Below, piece after piece: positions 18,710-21,656 of a DNA stretch of 21,656 nt. The translations under genes and the position numbers were made by a program. Positions within the stretch are counted from its first letter, which is position 1. Each line of letters begins with the position of its first letter. Below the pieces are notes generated by a model. It ran no database searches and was not told the DNA's origin. It worked only from the letters and a program-made list of their open reading frames with translations. The stretch is from Carex sylvatica (lineage: Eukaryota; Streptophyta; Magnoliopsida; Poales; Cyperaceae), in the NCBI GenBank assembly GCA_964058845.1, contig CAXKVR010000193.1, forward strand, positions 1 through 21,656, read 5' to 3'.

Positions 18710-20853
18710 ACATTAAAACTTTACAAATAGATTATTTCAGTCATTTTTGTTCATAGCATTCTTGTTTTAAGTCCAAATATGTCACACCCCGCGGCCTCAC
18801 GAGGCGCGACAGGTGTCTCCCCTGCCGTAGACATACGGTTGCCCGTATGCCTACAAGGCAATTACGATATAATAGAAAGTAAAACACAATCAAACAACAC
18901 AACAAATAACTAAGAAAAACAGTTCACAAATCCCAACTGGTCAGGTAATATCATACAAAATCCGTATCTCGATGGATACGTATCACCAAATGACATAGAG
19001 AACACATATATATATACAATCAAAACATAAATCTATACATGTCTCTAGTCACAATACCAGACAGCTAAGCAGCGGTGAAAACCAGGCCTACCGACCTCGT
19101 GTCTCTCTCGGATCCGCCGAACCGGTACCTGAAAAATTAACCCAAAAGAGGGGATGAGAATTGAATTCTCAGTGCGATAAATTGCCACAAATCGTCCCTG
19201 GACTTGCAATCACAGATTATATTCAAAAAGTAAACACAAATAAAGCTCAAATCAGTTTATAATCATATATAAACATAAATGCACAAACCCGACAACATTT
19301 ATTCAAATGAAATCACAGTTCAGGAATTGCCAAGATGAAATTCAAACACACAATATTTGGTTTAACTCGATTTCAGAATATCTGGTAGTAACTACAGATG
19401 TTCCACCAAACTGGACCCCAATTCGTTCCCACTCATCTGTAGGGTTACAGACACCTACAGACGGCTGCGCCAGGTAAAACCTTTTCTCATGACACTCATC
19501 TGTAGTTACAGGCTTAACTGTTTAATTAAAAGTCTGGTTCCAATTCATATCCGAAAAATCCATATAAATCCAATTGACCAGCCAAACACATTACCCCCTG
19601 GGTAATGCCTCCGATACACAGTCACCCATAACCAAAATCATAATACAAAGTCACTTACCCCTCGTCCCAACCGGTACTGGGAACTGCCGAGGGCCAGACG
19701 ATCTAAAGCTTTAGAACACTGAGCGTCAAAGTCCATGCATAGACTTGACAAATCCGGATCCACCCCCTGGGTGTCGTCATCACGGTGGATGACAATAATA
19801 CCATATCCACCAACCGATGGTGATATAAAGCACGGTGACTTTAATTTCAAAATCAGATCATTCAGATCAACACAAATAATAACCATACCAGCATGTAAAT
19901 CAATCAGATAAAACAATTCAAGTTTCACTTTATTTGGGCAATGCAATGCATATGAATCAAAACACAGTTTAATTTCTGAATATAAAATATCAAACAAGTC
20001 CAGAAACCCCGCACCTGAGTAATAGCGCGCTCGACTAAGGCTCAGGCGTCTCGAACGACCCAGAAATCCTTTGCCTCGTATGATTACCACCTATTTTATA
20101 CGTTAAATTTGATTAACGCGTTCGATTAATATCCGATAATTAACACCATTACCAAATCCTAATTCGAATTCCATTTCAAACGGTAGTTCTGAATAAACAA
20201 CATGAATCGATATGTTTTACGAAGTTATAACTCGATTAATTCCCGAATTTCCCGAATTTCACACACAAAATACCACAATTCATTTCCATTACAATCCAAC
20301 CCCAAAACTCTAGTTTAATTCCAAATTCCACCACAAGCATATCAATCCGATTATCGAGTTATAACGTTTCAAATCAAATTCGAATTCGAATTTCACCCAA
20401 AAATATAACAAATCAAATAAAATTAGGGTTTCCAAGAGAAAAGGAAGACAAATCATATCAACTATCACAAATTGACCACTAATCGAGCTAGAACTCGATT
20501 ACGAAACCCTAATTACAAATTTCAACCGAAATCACAACAAATCGAATAAACTAGGTTTTCAAAAGAGAGATGAAGAAATACCAAATTGAAGCTTTAGAAT
20601 CGATCAAGGATCGTCAATTCAGCTCGAATCTCGATTTTCCGGTCAGTTCGATCAGTTTCCGCGCTCGATTTCTCTCTCTCTTTCTCTTTCCCTTTTTGGT
20701 TCGGCCAGCCCTAACCTTCCCGTATTATTTCTTCAATTAATTCGGTGGAATGAAAGAAGAAGAAAGGGATTTTGTTTTAATAATTGAAATTTTGCAAATA
20801 AACCCTCCAACTTTTTAATATTACCAAACTTTAAAATGTTTGTTACAAATAGG

Positions 20854-20863
20854 CCCTTATATA
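20854..20863 (-). promoter_or_regulatory. TATA box of the LTR
   Basis: Minus-strand TATATAAGGG, about 500 bp into the LTR. Transcription would begin some 25-30 bp further on (about 20825), followed by the GA-rich leader around 20668-20698. Confidence 0.5.
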
Positions 20864-20958
20864 ATGTTTTATTTCGGTGGAATGATAATAAGAAGAAAGG
20901 TTTTAATTAATATTTGAAAATTTGCAAAATTACCCTCAAAAATAGCAAAAATACAAAC

Positions 20959-21310
20959 CAGTGCGGATCACTCATCCGCACTGCGGATCCATCCAGCCGC
21001 ACTTACTGCGCAAATAGCAAACACACACCCCAGTGCGGATCAATCATCCGCACTGCGGATCCGTCCAGCCGCACTCACGGCGCAGAAAAAAGTCCGAGCC
21101 TAGTGCGGACGCACTGAGGCTAGTGCGGATGATCTCATCCGCATCCAGTACTTAGCGAAAACTTCAGAAGAGTACAGAACTCACCCGCAGTGCGTATGAC
21201 CCATCCGCACTGCCATCCGCACCCAGAGAAAATTGCAGAAGTTCGTTAAGGAACTTGTCCCAGTGCGGGTGAAGCCACCCGCAGTGCGGATCATCCATCC
21301 ACACTGGACC
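20959..21310. repeat. array of GC-rich dyad repeats in the LTR U3
   Basis: Two copies of a 72-bp unit start at 20959 and 21031. Each has a perfect 10-bp inverted pair CAGTGCGGAT/ATCCGCACTG around a 5-base spacer. More degenerate dyads follow: TAGTGCGGAT..ATCCGCA (21121), CAGTGCGTAT..ATCCGCACTG (about 21188) and CAGTGCGGGT..ACCCGCAGTG (21261). The array lies upstream of the LTR TATA box in the minus orientation. Confidence 0.88.
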
Positions 21311-21362
21311 ATTTTTCTATATTTATAATTAAATTTACGATTCTAAAATTCATAATGTCACA

Positions 21363-21656
21363 GAATAAGCTCAAAGTCTGAAATAAAATCAAGCTCATTT
21401 TAACTGTCTACATTTATTTTCTCTTCAAAAGTACAAGCCTGTTGTAACATATTAGTTTCTTTTCACATACACAATTACTAACTAAAAATGTAAACAAAAT
21501 GTACAACAATCACTATATCTATGTAATCAATATTGCATGACCTTGCTGAATCAATAGCGGAAATAATGACAAAGTTAAATAAGACTAAATAATGGTACAA
21601 ACATATAATGGAGAAAAAAAAAATACAGGACCACCAGAATTCCTGGCGGTTTGGGT
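21363..21656. other. right flank of the LTR, no gene seen
   Basis: AT-rich sequence with no recognisable frame, repeat or RNA gene up to the window end. Confidence 0.5.

Larger units (their letters stand above)
18780..21362 (-). mobile_element. probable solo LTR of a gypsy-type retrotransposon, about 2.58 kb
   Basis: Read on the minus strand it starts TGTGACATTATGAATTTT and ends GCGGGGTGTGACA, the TG..CA ends and GTGACA tail common in large plant gypsy LTRs. In order on the minus strand it has a U3 with dyad repeats, a TATA box (TATATAAGGG), a purine-rich leader with GAGAGAGA runs (about 20668-20698) and a long AT-rich, gene-free R/U5-like part. The outer end at 18780 is not followed by a tRNA-type primer site, and no internal gag-pol is attached, so this is probably a solo LTR. 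Flanking 5-mers AAATA (18775-18779) and GAATA (21363-21367) match in four of five positions, so the borders are plausible but not certain. The 150-codon minus frame at 19638-20090 has no known motif. Confidence 0.6.

Noticed and set aside
19638..20090. 150-codon minus-strand frame within the solo LTR
   Set aside because: It lies in the R/U5-like part of an LTR and shows no known domain. Fortuitous frames of this size are common in long LTRs.
20914..21117. 67-codon plus frame with repeated CGSLIRTADPSSRT segment
   Set aside because: The protein repeat is simply the translated 72-bp dyad-repeat unit of the LTR.

Overview
The window looks like nuclear DNA of a flowering plant, probably a eudicot. 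It is AT-rich and intergenic in character, with spliced genes using GT/AG introns, an nsLTP gene, a plant pectinesterase, and plant-type LINE, CACTA, hAT, copia and gypsy-like elements. No bacterial-style operons, tRNA, rRNA or CRISPR arrays were seen.

Layout. Positions 1-2892 are AT-rich intergenic DNA with one unidentified possible C-terminal exon on the minus strand (1191-1319). Positions 2893-10515 are one nested transposon complex. A 5'-truncated LINE on the minus strand (2909-10499) is bounded by a perfect 16-bp target-site duplication. It was later split by two DNA transposons. One is a 4821-bp CACTA element (3588-8408, TSD TTG), which carries what looks like a frameshifted exon of the translation factor eIF2B-epsilon. 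The other is a 639-bp non-autonomous hAT element (9228-9866, TSD GTAGGACA). With both removed, about 2.1 kb of LINE remains.

Positions 10516-12542 show no gene. Positions 12549-12845 hold a three-copy tandem repeat that runs directly into a copia LTR (12846-13273) and the 3' part of a minus-strand copia pol gene (13276 to about 14405). The copia fragment stops at a foldback/MITE-like element (about 14410-14848).

The only good host gene region is 15500-17784 on the plus strand. A type 1 non-specific lipid transfer protein (nsLTP, start 15559) with TATA and CCAAT boxes is followed at once by three exons of a pectin methylesterase (PME) catalytic domain. All PME motifs are present, but its first visible exon carries a frameshift. 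The PME has no PMEI pro-domain or signal peptide of its own in the window. The nsLTP donor site and the PME acceptor are in matching phase, so an nsLTP-PME chimera or read-through transcript is possible in principle.

Positions 17785-18774 are mostly degenerate sequence. Positions 18780-21362 look like a solo LTR of a minus-oriented gypsy-type element. Its U3 region holds an array of short inverted-repeat dyads (CAGTGCGGAT/ATCCGCACTG) with partly compensating base changes.

The genes do not form a pathway, apart from nsLTP and PME both being secreted cell-wall proteins. The window is mainly a record of successive transposon insertions beside one small gene pair. All calls come from reading the sequence by eye; no database search was possible.
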